From Pinguiococcus pyrenoidosus (Eukaryota > Sar > Pinguiophyceae > Pinguiochrysidales > Pinguiochrysidaceae): 50,284 nt of DNA. Position numbers and translations under genes: made by a program. The stretch spans positions 369 to 50,652 of the forward strand of contig JAAMXY010000420.1 in NCBI GenBank assembly GCA_019677205.1, read 5' to 3'. Positions 10,960 through 22,079 of the stretch are shown here, piece after piece. The notes under the pieces were generated by a model. That model was not told the origin of the DNA, ran no database searches, and saw only the letters and a list, made by a program, of their open reading frames with translations. Positions within the stretch are counted from its first letter, which is position 1; the number at the start of each line of letters is the position of its first letter.

Positions 10960-11947
10960 ATGATGCGTCTCGTCTGGCTGCTGTTCGGCCTTCTGCAGAG
11001 TCGGCCATTCGTGTTGCTGAAAGTGGCCATCGATCAGGTATGCGCGCATCCTGGAATCCTAGGATCCCGCCGGGATCTCCTTCGGAGCCCTGACAACCTC
11101 GAAATTGGATCCTTTCGCAGAATGGCGCAGTCGATGATCTCTCAGACGGACCGAAGCGCTTCACCTGCCCCGAAGCGCTGGATGAAGTGCATCGCATCCG
11201 CAGCGGAATGGACGCAGTGCTCGTGGGCGTGGGAACGGTCCTTCGAGACGATCCCAGCCTCACAGTGAGGAGAGTCCCTTTGCCAGCGGAGACGCCGCAG
11301 CCTCTTAGAGTGGTCGTGGACCCCAGGTCCGTTGTCTTGCCTCTTCTCTGTCGCCAAGAAGTGTCAGAAGCTGAAAAACAACGCTCGCCGACACGCGCAG
11401 GATGCGCACTGCGGCCACTGCCAAGCTTGTGACGGACGGACATCGGAGCCTCTTCTTCCGCGCAGACGATTCTCCAGCGCCCGCGTGGGCTCGAGACGCC
11501 GGAGAGCACGTGGAGGTGGTGGAGCTGAAGCGTACAGGTGAGAGAATACGTGCTGGCCAGCAGGGCGGCGAGTTAAGCTGACGAGAGGCAGAGATGGGAA
11601 GACTCTCTGTCGCAGACATGCTAAGCGAGCTGAAGGCGCGAGAAGTGCACCGAGTGCTCGTCGAAGGCGGCCCCACCACCGCATTAGATTTCCTCCGCGA
11701 AAAAGTCGTGGATGAGATGATACTGGTGCGCGCCGCGGTCGTCTTCAAGGTAGGTTGATGCATTGCTGCCGGTGTACTCGCACATAGGTTCCTGCGGCCC
11801 TTTACAGGACCTTCCACCTTTGTCTTTGCCTAGAACCCGCTTCCGTCTTTGCTGACGGAGGAGGTCATAGCAGAGGCCGGGCTGCACATGACGAAGCAGA
11901 GTACTTGGGGCGTCGACGACGTCACCTTCTACTCGAGAGACACGTAG
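10960..11947 (+). CDS. Riboflavin biosynthesis reductase (RibD C-terminal / RIB7-type)
   Basis: Reduces the ribosyl side chain of the diamino-pyrimidinone phosphate intermediate of riboflavin synthesis with NADPH. Five exons (10960-11037, 11121-11326, 11401-11537, 11592-11749, 11834-11947) join with matching phases into 230 residues. Family signatures follow in order: RPFVLLKVAIDQNGAV, EVHRIRSGMDAVLVGVGT, DDPSLTVR, LRVVVDPR, VHRVLVEGGPTTALDFL and VDEMILVRA. Only the reductase domain is present; no deaminase motifs lie upstream. The domain starts after only about 14 residues (hydrophobic, MMRLVWLLFGLLQS), leaving no room for an ordinary transit peptide, so either the protein is cytosolic or a 5' exon has been missed. 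It converges on the AspRS gene, with 196 bp between stop codons. Confidence 0.88.
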
Positions 11948-12020
11948 CGGGAGATTGCTCTTGCGTCAACACACGTTGCTACCAGAACTTGCACGCCGAC
12001 GTCACCAGGGCTGCAACCCG

Positions 12021-12092
12021 ATTCTTGGATTCTTGAATTCTTGAATTCTTGAATTCTTGAATTCTTGAATTCTTGAATTCTTGAATTCTTGA
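12021..12092. repeat. 8-bp tandem repeat, nine units
   Basis: Nine head-to-tail copies of attcttga (the first ends in gg) lie in the 196 bp gap between two convergent genes, so they fall in the 3' UTR of one or both transcripts. The array is flanked on both sides by agggctgca. Confidence 0.95.
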
Positions 12093-12143
12093 AGGGCTGC
12101 AGACCCCGGCGTCGGTGCTTACTATTCGCAAAAGGTCATCGGT

Positions 12144-15141
12144 CTACGGAGTCAGACGACTTGGATCGCGGGGGAACATCACGGACTTGCGCACGTTGTC
12201 CAAACCCAGATATAGAGTCACCACCCGCTCCAGCCCGAACCCACCTCCCTACGCGCCGAAGGAGCTTTATTGCGCTGTTCATTATTCTGCGAGGCGCGGG
12301 AAGAGAAAGAAACGTACCGCGTGGGGGCAGCAGCCGTGCTCGAACGACTTGATGTAGTCTGCGAAGGTGTCCACGAGCAGCCCTTTGCTCAAAATGGTCT
12401 TCTTGAGAAGCTCGGGATCGTGTATCTGCAAGACAGAAGGTGACTCTCCGTGGGAAGGCAGTACATGGGCCTCTCTGGATGGAATGCATACCCGTTGGGC
12501 ACCGCTGCAGATCTCCATGCCACGGATGAACATGTCGTAGGAGTTGCTATACCGAGGATCCTGCCGGGAGCGAACTCTGAGACTCCCGAGGCTGCACCTA
12601 CGAAACCTCGGAAAACGTCGCAGCCTCTTCCGTACCTCCGGATTCGGCATGGTGTAGAACGGACGGACTGCACTTGGATACTGATCCAGAATGAAGAAAT
12701 CCTGTAGCCGAGTGAGCGCTTCGGGTGCGTGCCTCGGGGAAAAGCAAGGTGTGGCTTCATACCGTGTTGAACTTCTCCTTGACAAGTCTGCCGAGCTCCT
12801 GTTCCTGCGAATTGCTCAAGTCCCCGAATTCCTCAACGTCCTCCACGCCAGCGTCCCTAGAAAGACAAGCATCATTTGATCCCGTGCCGGGGCACTAGAA
12901 TCGCCCTGACGCACGTCATGCTCACCTTAGCATCTCCAACCCGTCTTTGAAGTGGATCACCACGGGCTCGTCGCTGATGACGGCCGGCACCGTGGGGTAC
13001 TGCTCACGCACGATGGAGATCTCCTTTGCGTGCTGCTCTTCAAGTCCATGGAAAATGCGCTTGAAGGTTGAGTGGATCACGGGGAAGACCTACGGGTTTC
13101 GGACTGCTCAGCGGAGTCCGCTGAAGGAAGAGCAACGATTGGGCGAACTGTACCTCACTGTAGTGTTCATTGATCTGCATCTCCAGATCAAGGCCCGTGA
13201 ACTCGCAAAGATGCCGCCTGTTCGGCGCGCCGATGTGAGCCTTGCGCGGCTGCCTGATGCGGGCGGGCACTTGGGGGGCAGCTGCGCCTACCTTGAGTTT
13301 GATTGCTCGGCTCGGAAGACTGGGCCAATCTCGAAGACGCGATTCAGATCCGCAGAGATGGCCATCTGCTTGTACAGTTGCGGACTCTGCGCAAGGCAGG
13401 CCGGCTTCCCGAAGTAGTCCGTGCGAAACACCTCACTGCCGCCCTCGCTTTCGCCTCCAATCAGCTTCGGCGTCTGAATCTCCGTGAAGCCGTGGCTGTA
13501 AAGGGACTCCCGGTAGAGTCTTTGGTGGCAGCGACCCAGACGAAGAGACACGTCAGATACATACTTGGCCAGATCAAGAATGTCTTCTCCAACAGCTTCT
13601 CCAACGCGCTTTCACATCACCTGCAAACACCGCTTCGCAGGCGCATGATCGCATTGTTCGCCGGTACACGGACATCGAGCCAGCGGTTGTCTAGTCTGGA
13701 GTGCATGGAAAGGAAGCGAGGAAAGCAGAAAAGGAAAGGATCAGGAGTGCCACGTCCATAGCAACTGGCCGATGCGCTGCAGAAATCGCGATGCGCACCT
13801 CAACTCCTGCCCAATGCGTGGGAAAGGTCGCTCCGTGCCTTGACTTGCTTCCACTTCTTCTGCCGTACGAGCAGCATCCTGTTGGGTGGCATCGAACTCG
13901 TGTGAATCCCGCCAGCCCCCCTTGGCTGCCAATCGCCTTGGACAAGCGAACCTCTTGCTGGAACGGCAGAATCGCCTCGGCGGCGCTGACCAAGAAGCAC
14001 TGCTCAACCGCCAGCTCCACATCGCTGATTGAGCAGCTCTTAACCTGTGCAATACCGCGACATGCATCATGTTAGGTGATCGGATCTTATAGTGAGGAAC
14101 CAGAGGAGCCGTCGATGGCTCCAGCGCAGTGGAACGCCAAAACTTGCCTCCGCCGACTTCAGAGTCCCGTAGATGTCCACGACGCTCTCGGCACTTAGCC
14201 CACCCAGGTACTTTAGCATCCGCTTGCTCATCTCAGGATCCTCCTTGTCCTTGAAAAACAAAGCCTGGGAGGACGGAGCGCCTTAGATCTAGAGGCGAGC
14301 TACGGGCGCTGATCAGAGACATGCGCACCTGGATGGTGTCGAAGGCGCCTTGCCGAAGCACGAGGAAGGCGCTGCCACCTTTCGCACGCACATTCTGAAC
14401 GCGAGCGCGAATCCAGATCTACCCAAATCAAAGCGTCTCAGGTTACCGGCTTGTGAGGGGCCTGCCTCTGCGCGTGCTGGCACACGCACCTGCTGGCCGT
14501 CCATGGCAGAGGATACCGAACTAAGATCGACAAACTCACGCCCAGTGATGCCCTGCAAGCACATTAGACAACCATAGAGCGAAGCTTTGGCCGCTCCTTT
14601 CGACACCTGTGACGCCACGAGGTCGTAATCTCCACACTTCTGCTCCTCTTGCAGCGCTGTGTCCAGGATGCCAATCTTCTGCAACACCTGTGGAGTCCAT
14701 CGCTCAGAGAAAGTGTGCCCAAGATGGTAAGCGAGGCTCGGCTGCGCACCGGCTCAGCCTGTGCCGCAGCCTCGGCGGCTTTCTTGGCCGCTTTGGCCTC
14801 CTTCGCCGCTTGTTTTGCAGCCTGGAGTGAAGAGCAGGGTTGACGCATTTCTTGTCGAGGTTCAACTCTCACGCACTTCCAACCTTCCGAGCGTCCCTCT
14901 CCGCTTTCAGCCGCTCCTTCTCCTCCTGCGAAGAGAAAGATGAGGTCGGACCACCTGAAAGAGGTCTCCCGAAAACGGAACGCGTGTGGACCTCCGACTT
15001 CTCCGTCTGCGAAGAGCTGCTGGCGCATCGCAGCGCCGTCCTCGGCCACGCGCGCGCCACGCGCGAGGCTCGCGGCGCCACCAGCGCCCGCGCGCGGCCG
15101 CAGAAGAGCGCCAGAAGCATTAGTGCGACGATTCGCGGCAT
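12144..15141 (-). CDS. DARS: Aspartyl-tRNA synthetase, eukaryotic/archaeal type, with N-terminal presequence
   Basis: Charges tRNA-Asp. About 17 short exons join in consistent phase into about 626 residues. An OB-fold anticodon-binding domain (about 150-230; [22 protein letters not shown]) precedes a class II catalytic core: motif 1 near [13 protein letters not shown], the amino-acid loop [15 protein letters not shown], motif 2 [21 protein letters not shown] with [10 protein letters not shown], and motif 3 [10 protein letters not shown], ending [10 protein letters not shown]. This is the cytosolic AspRS lineage. The N-terminus is unusual: a hydrophobic core at residues 4-15 ([12 protein letters not shown]), then a basic Ser/Arg/Ala-rich stretch to about residue 45, followed by a Lys/Ala/Glu helical region of the kind common on eukaryotic AspRS. 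The intron 14147-14045 is GC-AG with an ideal donor (GAG then GCAAGT). The smallest inferred intron is about 38 nt. It is divergent from the sulfotransferase gene, 125 bp away. Confidence 0.92.
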
Positions 15142-15266
15142 CGGTCACGATTTCAACCGCGAGAGCTCCTGGTCTGAAGTGGCGCGATTGGATGCGCCCG
15201 CATGAAATTGGCGGTTGAAAAGCGCGGCAGAATCGCCGTTTGAAATCCGAAGGGCGCGAAAATCCG
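15142..15266. promoter_or_regulatory. Short shared promoter between AspRS and sulfotransferase
   Basis: Only 125 bp separate two divergent start codons, so both 5' UTRs and core promoters must overlap here. I see no clear TATA box. Confidence 0.5.
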
Positions 15267-17243
15267 ATGGCTCTGAAGCTCGGTTGGCTGCTTCTCGCCG
15301 TTCTGCCAGCGCTTGTGGCCTTCTTGGCAGCGCATCTCTCGAGGTGGAGGTGCGAATTGTGGCGTTTTCACCCTTCGACATCCCATCTACAGAAGATCTA
15401 AACGGTTGTCGCCGACTCGGTGGCTTCAGAAACGCATCCAAGTTTGCCAGCATTCCTCCGGTGCAATTCAAAGTCAATGGAACGGCGGTGAACGCCTTTG
15501 AGAAGTGCGTCGCGCGACGTGAAACCGCCCACTTTGCTCGTTTGACCTCCGAAGATCCAAAGGTGCCAATGGAGAGATCCGGAGAAAGTGCTCTTCATTC
15601 GCGTACCAAAGACTGGCACGACCGCGTTGTCCAATGCCATGTCACTGGCCGCGTCTGGGCGGTATCGCATGGTACTTCCGGCGGAAATTGGAGACGTTTG
15701 GGGATTGCCTGACTGGTGTTGCAGGTGCCGCTACCTGAATACCCGCTTGGCATCGGCGCCGTGATGGGCCTGGACCGGAGTCGAAGTCCCAAGCAGTTCC
15801 TCAGCTTGATCACCAAGGCTCTCACGCGAAAGGCGCCGCCTGGGCTGCGCTTCGTCTCGGACATTGCGGCGTTCCTGGGCTTCCGAGACTTTACGTACTT
15901 GAACAAGGACGTGCTCGAGGGCCACGTCTTCCTCCACTCCGGCGCCGACAAGCCCCGCTACGGCTTCCAGAAATGGGAGGTACCCTTGCACACACGTCTG
16001 TAGTGTTGTTCATGTTGGTGATGCTTTACAAAGATGTGCCAGACAAGCTCATGTCGTCCCTTCGTCCCGGCAGCTGCAGACGCCGAAGTTCGTCGCGAAC
16101 ATCGCGTTGGCAAGAGATCCCGTTCAGCGCCTCATGTCTGGATATGAGTACACCCGCAGCAAGTGCGCTTGGTGACGTTAGGAGCTGCAAATGACCACGC
16201 TGACTCTCCAAACCCCCTTGCAGGCCGATGAAGGCAAGCGAACGAGAAGCCTTCCTGGAGAGATACGGTAAAGCAATGAAACTGTGCCGGACGAGCGCGA
16301 CGGCGAGGCTGAGAAGAGCGACCGTCTCCACGCAGGGGACAAAACGATTGGCGAGTGTGTGCTCGATCCAAACTGCGCACGGGTCAACGAGCTGGGCCGC
16401 CTCTGCTCCTTGCACACCCTCTATTTCTGCGGACATCACCGGAACTGCACTATGCAGCCGCAGCGAGAGCTGGAAGAGACGGACGTCCCAGTGGCCACGG
16501 ACGCGGCCGTGGAGCGAGCCGTGAAGGCCATCCGGCTCAATGGCCGGGATACGCTGCTGACTGTCATTCCGTTGGACAAGCTGCTGAACGCATCCGTGGC
16601 TGATCCGAGGCAGACCGCGGAGCTCGTCGATGGATATGAAATGCTGGAGATGCTGCTCCCAACCTTCTTCCAAGGCCTGAGGGAGGAAGGTGCGCTGTGC
16701 TGCGCTGCGCTGCGCCCCGTTGCCCCTAGCTTTGCCTGAGATGGTGTCTTCGGTGGCGAGCTGAAGTTTTCCGCACTGCTCTCATCTAGGACTGAAAATT
16801 GAGAGTGCAAAGCAAGACGCATACGACCCCATGAAAGCGCGGCGCAGCGGTCAGGGGGCCCGACCCCTCCCAGGTGAGAACCATCTGGGCTTCCTCGTTG
16901 CATTCGTCCTTTTCCTTCGCGTAGTCCCGAGGACGAGTCTCGTATTGCAAGCGGCTTCCTTGTAACTTAGCCTTCGCACTTGTTTTTCCCCACGCCTCTT
17001 TTGCCTGCAGATGATCCGGAGCAGCGGGCCGCGCTTCTGCGGATCTGCAGGCAAGATATTAAGGTAAGCTTCCAATTTGAAGGAAGCCGGGGTGCAGCAA
17101 AAGCCCAGCGTCCGTTGCGGTTGAAAGCTTCCGTGGATCTTGGCTAGGTTTTCCATGTGATCAAGGAGGTGTATGCGGAGAAAGCCGGACAGTGCAGCAG
17201 ACAAAAAGGGGTTCTTCAGAAGGCTACCGGAGTCGTCGGCTAG
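15267..17243 (+). CDS. Type II membrane sulfotransferase (carbohydrate sulfotransferase-like)
   Basis: Transfers sulfate from PAPS, probably to a glycan in the Golgi. The N-terminus (MALKLGWLLLAVLPALVAFL) is a signal anchor. After splicing, KVLFIRVPKTGTTALS supplies the 5'-phosphosulfate-binding loop and IALARDPVQRLMSGY the 3'-phosphate-binding motif; these two define the superfamily. A Cys/His-rich segment (LCSLHTLYFCGHHRNC) follows, then a helical C-terminus ending KEVYAEKAGQC plus about 16 residues. About ten or eleven exons give roughly 415 residues. Well-supported junctions include RYRM/VPLPEYPL, QKWE/LQTPKF, KCAW/PMKASE and LERYG/DKTIGE. The region 15350-15590 (exons between the anchor and the PKTGTT exon) is ambiguous, with more than one phase-compatible splice. 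The stop lies 83 bp from that of the convergent SANT gene. Confidence 0.82.
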
Positions 17244-17326
17244 GCAATCGTAAGGCGTTGTTCTGCGACTGAGATCCGACGACCAACATTTCTTGAGATT
17301 GTGTGTAAAGATCGCGTTGGTATCTA

Positions 17327-18170
17327 TCATGAGGTCTGGCTCTCGCAGTCGTCGCTGTCATTCGCGTAGATGAGCTCCTCGGGCACGTACGACTTCTTCC
17401 AGAGCTGCGATCAAAACGAAGCAAAGGACTGAGCCGCCCTTCCCTCCGGCATCGGAAGACACTCCCCAAGCACGGGGGCTCACCTTGTAGTGGGATGTCT
17501 TCTTCCACAGATAGTAAAACTCGACGATCTCTTTCGTGGTCTTCGTCTGCTCATGTTTGTGTTGCGTCATTCGAAAGTCGTGAGGAATCCGCCGACATCA
17601 GCTGTGAGCACTCAGGTGCACTGCTCGCGCCGCACCTGGACATCCTTCTGCACGGCGTGGAAGTTTTTGCCGTGAATGCACAAGGAGGACTCGAAGGTGG
17701 CAATCTCCAGCGGACTCCAGCGCTCAACACATAAACTCCGGCGGAGCGGCATGGTCACGATCCCTAGCGGCGTGATTCTCTCTGAAATGTACGGCGACGC
17801 TTCCTCGTCCGCGTCCAGTCCTTGCTGCAGCTCTGGATAGATCATTCGCCCCACAAAAGAGACGTAGTCCTCCATCAACTGCACCGTCCGACTCTAACCA
17901 CAACTGGTCAGCTGATCGATCAAAGCGCCCAGGAGCGCCACGCAAGTCGCACCTGACCCTTGGACCGCCTCCCCCTCTTCTTCGCCCTACACGCTGGGTG
18001 AGTGTAGCCGGAGCTTGGCGGTGAATTGCTTTGGAACTGCACCTCTTTATCCCGCCCTTTTGCGGCGCGGAGATGGAAGGCGCTGAGGACGGTGAAGAGA
18101 CGGAGTCCGACTGCGACTTCGTGCTTTTTGTGTCCTCTGCTGGGAGATCTTCACTCAGCTTCCTCTTCAT
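17327..18170 (-). CDS. SANT-domain protein, MIER/MTA/RCOR-like
   Basis: Predicted nuclear protein of about 186 residues in five exons. Residues 1-42 are Ser/Lys-rich and disordered. A basic run (KRAKKRGRRSKG) looks like a nuclear localisation signal. The SANT domain starts at ERWSPLEIATFESSL, continues GKNFHAVQKDVQ and, across an intron, ends TKEIVEFYYLWKKTSHYK; the pattern W-(F)E-GK(N/D)F-I-EFYYxWKKT matches SANT domains of MIER and MTA corepressor subunits, which bind histone deacetylases. Residues about 58-105 (MEDYVSFVGRMIYPELQ) sit where an ELM2 domain would be but match it only weakly. The last exon begins LWKKSYVPEELIYA, an odd partial echo of the preceding YLWKKTSHYK. A role in a deacetylase complex is inferred from the family. 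Confidence 0.78.
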
Positions 18171-18608
18171 CGTCAGCGGGGAGCTCTCTGTCTATACTAC
18201 GGGCGCAGTCAACGCCTCTCAGAGACGCGATTTGGCGCGAACAGCCCGTGGTGTGACAGATGGATCCCAGTTCAAACTTGAAAGCATTGCTCCAGCGATA
18301 TTCACAAGCCATCACGTAATCATGGTCTGCTACAGATGAACAAGGTGTCTTTGGAGAAGCTCTCCGTTTTCTGCGCTCGAGCCGCGCATCGTTTGCGCGG
18401 CGCGGGAGCTCTTCGTTCCTCGCGCGTCAAGTCTCTCCAAGATGTGATCTAGCGCCGAGTATTCAACGCTCAAGTCAGTTTCCGCGCGATGTCTGCCATG
18501 TCGCGTTAAGTGCTGTTCTGGCGCCCTTTTGCGCTTGCGTATCGAAGAGGGGGTCACCGCCTTTGCGACGGCCGACGCGCCGCCACCGGAGCTCCAAAAG
18601 GGTGCGAG
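18171..18608. other. Divergent intergenic region
   Basis: About 440 bp between the SANT gene and the long coiled-coil gene; it should hold both promoters. The plus-strand coding frame is open back to about 18510 but without an ATG, so part may be 5' UTR. Confidence 0.45.
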
Positions 18609-21600
18609 ATGCTTCCGGCCGATCCGGGGGAGCCTCTGATCGCTGGAGAGAGCGAAACGAAGGCGGAAACTGGCGAAAGCGCGGAGGCGTTTACCCTGAA
18701 AGTTGTGAAGCGCAACGAAGCGGATGCGAATGGAGAGCAGCTGTCCATGGGTGGAGGGCCTGGAGAGCTGGATCTGCTGGTGGAAGACACCACTGCGCAA
18801 GGCGGACTCATCGAGACAGCGCTTTTCGCGCGGGAAGAGCAAGCACCTGCTTTTGAATACGTCGAGAAGGCCGAAATCCCCACAAGCGCCGGAGATGCGC
18901 CGCCGTCCACGACTGCAGCGTATGGTCCGACCAGCCCCGACGAGGCCTTGGGAGCGTGTCTCATTCTCACGCGCTCGGAGGCCCTCTTCATCTGGGAGCA
19001 GTTGGAGTCTGCCATTGTATACGCCAGGAAGACCAGCGGAGTTGACGCTCTGCGGCGGACGATCGAGCTGATCTCTCACGGAGCGGCGCTTAATGCTGCT
19101 TCGGGGAGCGAGCAGGCGCGGAGATGCCGCCAAGATGCCGTGGCGGCAAAGCGGCAGCTGCTGGAGAGGCAGCGCTTGCATCTGCGACTGTTGAATGAGC
19201 AGGCAAACGATGTCCTCAGCTTGCTGGGGCCGGAGCCTGCGTGGATGCCTGGCGCTACGGACGAGGGGGGCGATGCAGCAGCAGAGTCTCGGAGTCTTCG
19301 GGGCAAGCTAGCGTCCATTCAGCGGGAGATCAAGAGCACCAAGGAGTACGTGAACGCCTTGAAAATGACCATCACACATCTGGAGGGGCAGCTCAAATGC
19401 AGTCTGTTGCTGGATGACACCAAGGAAGCGAAGCTGAGAATGAAGCACTTCAAGAGAACGGAACTGCAGGCCTCGGGTGCCCTAGTGACCGTGGAGAAGC
19501 TGCTGAAGGCGCTGCTGTGGGCACGGCGAAAAGAACGTCACATCGTGCTGGTACGCGATTCATTGGAGAAGGACGGCTTCACCCTGTCGCGAAGCGTGCG
19601 GGAGACTCTCGACCGTGTCGCCAGCGAGTACGACATGGCCGAGCATTTCACCTTTCTACACCGCATCCCGAGAATGGCCTCCGATGTCGACAGCCCCGAC
19701 TCGAGCAGCTTCGAGAGCAACGGCCAAGCCCCGAGCACGCCGGGCCGGTTGCAAGAGGCCGCTTCCTCTGCGCGGCGGATCATGGCCGCTTCCCCTGGAG
19801 ATGTGGCGGAGGCGTTGCACGCCCTCGTGCACGTGACACCGAAGCGCAACTTCCGGACCTCGCCGAAGTCGACGCCAGAATCCGCGCGCGGGCTGCGGAC
19901 TCCGCCGTCTGGAAGCCCGGCGATGAGGAAGAAGCAGGAGGCGCGCACCGCGCAGAGGATACGGCGAGAGCAGAGAGAGCAAGAGCTCCTGCAGTTGATA
20001 GAGAAGCAGCGTAGAGAGATTGATAGCATGCGGCAGAAAGAGTATGACATGAAGAACCAGATCCGGCTGCTGCGGAAGGCACAGCGGTCCGCATCGTCGG
20101 CGACCCCTCCCAAGGCCGAAGCGGGGGGCAGCCCCGAGCCCAAAGCTGAGCGGCTGGCGTCGCCTCCCGACAGCGCCATCGATAGAGACGCAGCTTACAA
20201 AGTGAACAGGGAAATGCCAGCAAAGTTTCCGAAGCCAGTCCGCTACGCCCGAAGACACGACAGGAAGCGAGGGAAAGAGTCGCCCGGCGGGGGCGCGAAG
20301 CGGGGGGCAGGCCCAAGTGAAGACAAGACCTCCGCCGTGCCGGCGTCGCCTTTGAAAGAAGAGCAGGTGGAACCGAAGGAGTTTCTGTCTCAGCACAGCC
20401 TGGCGGAATCTCCCTTGACGGAACCGGCGTCCAGTCCGCCACAAAGCTCGTCGGAGTCCGCTCATCGTGCAGGCTTGACGAAAGCAGATCTGGGCGCTCT
20501 AGTGGACCTCCAGCGGCAGCTACGCACAGGAACCGTCAGCGAAGACGTGCTGGAAGGTCTCAAGGCCCTACCCCTGGAGGGAGGCTTCCAGCTCTGCGTT
20601 TACGTGGACCATGCGCGGTCGCTCCCGTCGATCAAGAAGACGTCCAAGTCGGCGGATACCTACGTCCGAGTGGAGCTCTTCCTCGAGGATCAGGGCCCTC
20701 TTGCCAGCGTCCGCACGGACACCGAGTGGGATACGGTGTATCCAAAGTGGCGGCAGCGAGTGCTGCTTCCCGACGCGCAGGACGTGGGTGGAGTGCAGGC
20801 CGCAGCAGCGGAGGGACCAACCCCGCTTCGGTTTTGGCAGTGCGGAAGCGGCAGCCGAGGAGGGTGGCTAGCGCCCGACTTGCTGGCGAAGTGTACGCTG
20901 GTGCTCCGCATCTTCCAGGACTTGAAGCTGGGAGAGGAGAACGATCAGGAGATCTGCTGCGCAGGCGCGCCCGTGAAAGATTTGCTGATGGACAAGAAGC
21001 TCGTTTGGCTCCGAGTTCAGATGGCCACGTCGGTTCCGCGGAATCAGAGGGTCCGCGTCAGCACGGACGCGGCGGTCCGCGTTCGCGTGGGCTTCTCCGG
21101 GCCGATCATGTCCTGCATTCGCACCAAGATCAAGGCGCTGCAAGCGGAAGCAGCTGAGGAGAGTAGTCCGGATCTGCAGAGAGACGAGAGCACCGCCCGC
21201 ATGAAGCCGAGGGGATCCAGAAGAAGGCCGTCCGACGCTTCGGAGGCCCGGATGCCCAGGGGAGAGCCGCCGCGGAGAAGGAGTTCTGCGGCGACGGAGA
21301 CAGCAGCTTCTCAGGGATCGCAGGGGTCGCAGAACTTCTTCATGCAGGCGCGCTTTCATGCGACGGGAACGCCCACGCCGCGGCATCGAGGGACGAGCAC
21401 GTTGCCGGCCAGTGCCGAGCCGACTGGCGCTCTCCCAGGCGCTCACCGTAGAAGCCTTTCTGGTGGTTCCCAGGACGGCCGCCGGAGTTCTAGAAGAGGG
21501 AGCTCGAAAGGCCGCCGCCTCCCATGGGAGTCAAGCGGGAAACGCGACGACCTCATCGCCATCGAAGGTATGCTGCGGTGTTGACGTATGTGTGTGCCTG

Positions 21601-21702
21601 TGTGGTGCGACCACGTGTCTAACGAAGCCGTCGTGATTGTGCGCAACGCAAGAGTTGCTGCCGCAGGTGATGCGGCGGAATAGTTTGCTGGGGACCCGAT
21701 AG
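18609..21702 (+). CDS. Large coiled-coil protein with C2-like domain, unknown function
   Basis: Exon 1 (18609-21567) and a short exon 2 (21653-21702) join in phase 1, giving 1,002 residues ending ELLPQVMRRNSLLGTR. The start is the first in-frame ATG. Residues about 180-300 are helical and charged (LEGQLKCSLLLDDTK, REIKSTKEYVNALK). Residues about 437-495 form a strong coiled coil (RRIRREQREQ-like, EKQRREIDSMRQKEYD). Residues about 657-830 resemble a C2 beta-sandwich: a conserved-looking start (GGFQLCVYVDHARSLPSIKK), ADTYVRVELFLED and a WDTVYPKWRQRV strand pair, as in C2 domains that bind membranes or proteins. The flanking regions are Pro/Ser/Arg-rich and probably disordered. No catalytic motif is visible. 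The layout recalls centrosomal or ciliary scaffold proteins, but I cannot assign a family. Confidence 0.75.
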
Positions 21703-22079
21703 CATGATAGCATGGAGTTGTGTCCGAGAACCGCTTCTTAGACTTCCCTACGACAAGGCCCCCTGGCAAAAACAGAAGAGAAATCCCTCAAAACGACGTT
21801 TTAAGAGACGTATCATCGCAACTCCCCTTTTCCCCCGAAACCGTAGCATCAGCGTGCTGCAGATGATCTTCGACTTGGTTCCTATGATTGCGTCCTCTGA
21901 GCGGGACGCCAACTACACACTACCAGGTTCCTTCTGCGCCGGACCGATAAAGGTTCCGCTTCGCAGCAATGAGTATAGTCGCCTTTCATCTATGCTTTGC
22001 AGTCCTCCGGGGCTCCCCAAAATCTCCTGTGTCGACAAACGGACAGACAGCAGGCTCTTCTGAAGCGCATTCCACAATT
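21703..22079. other. Convergent intergenic region
   Basis: About 375 bp between two convergent stop codons. I see nothing beyond probable 3' UTRs. Confidence 0.4.
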
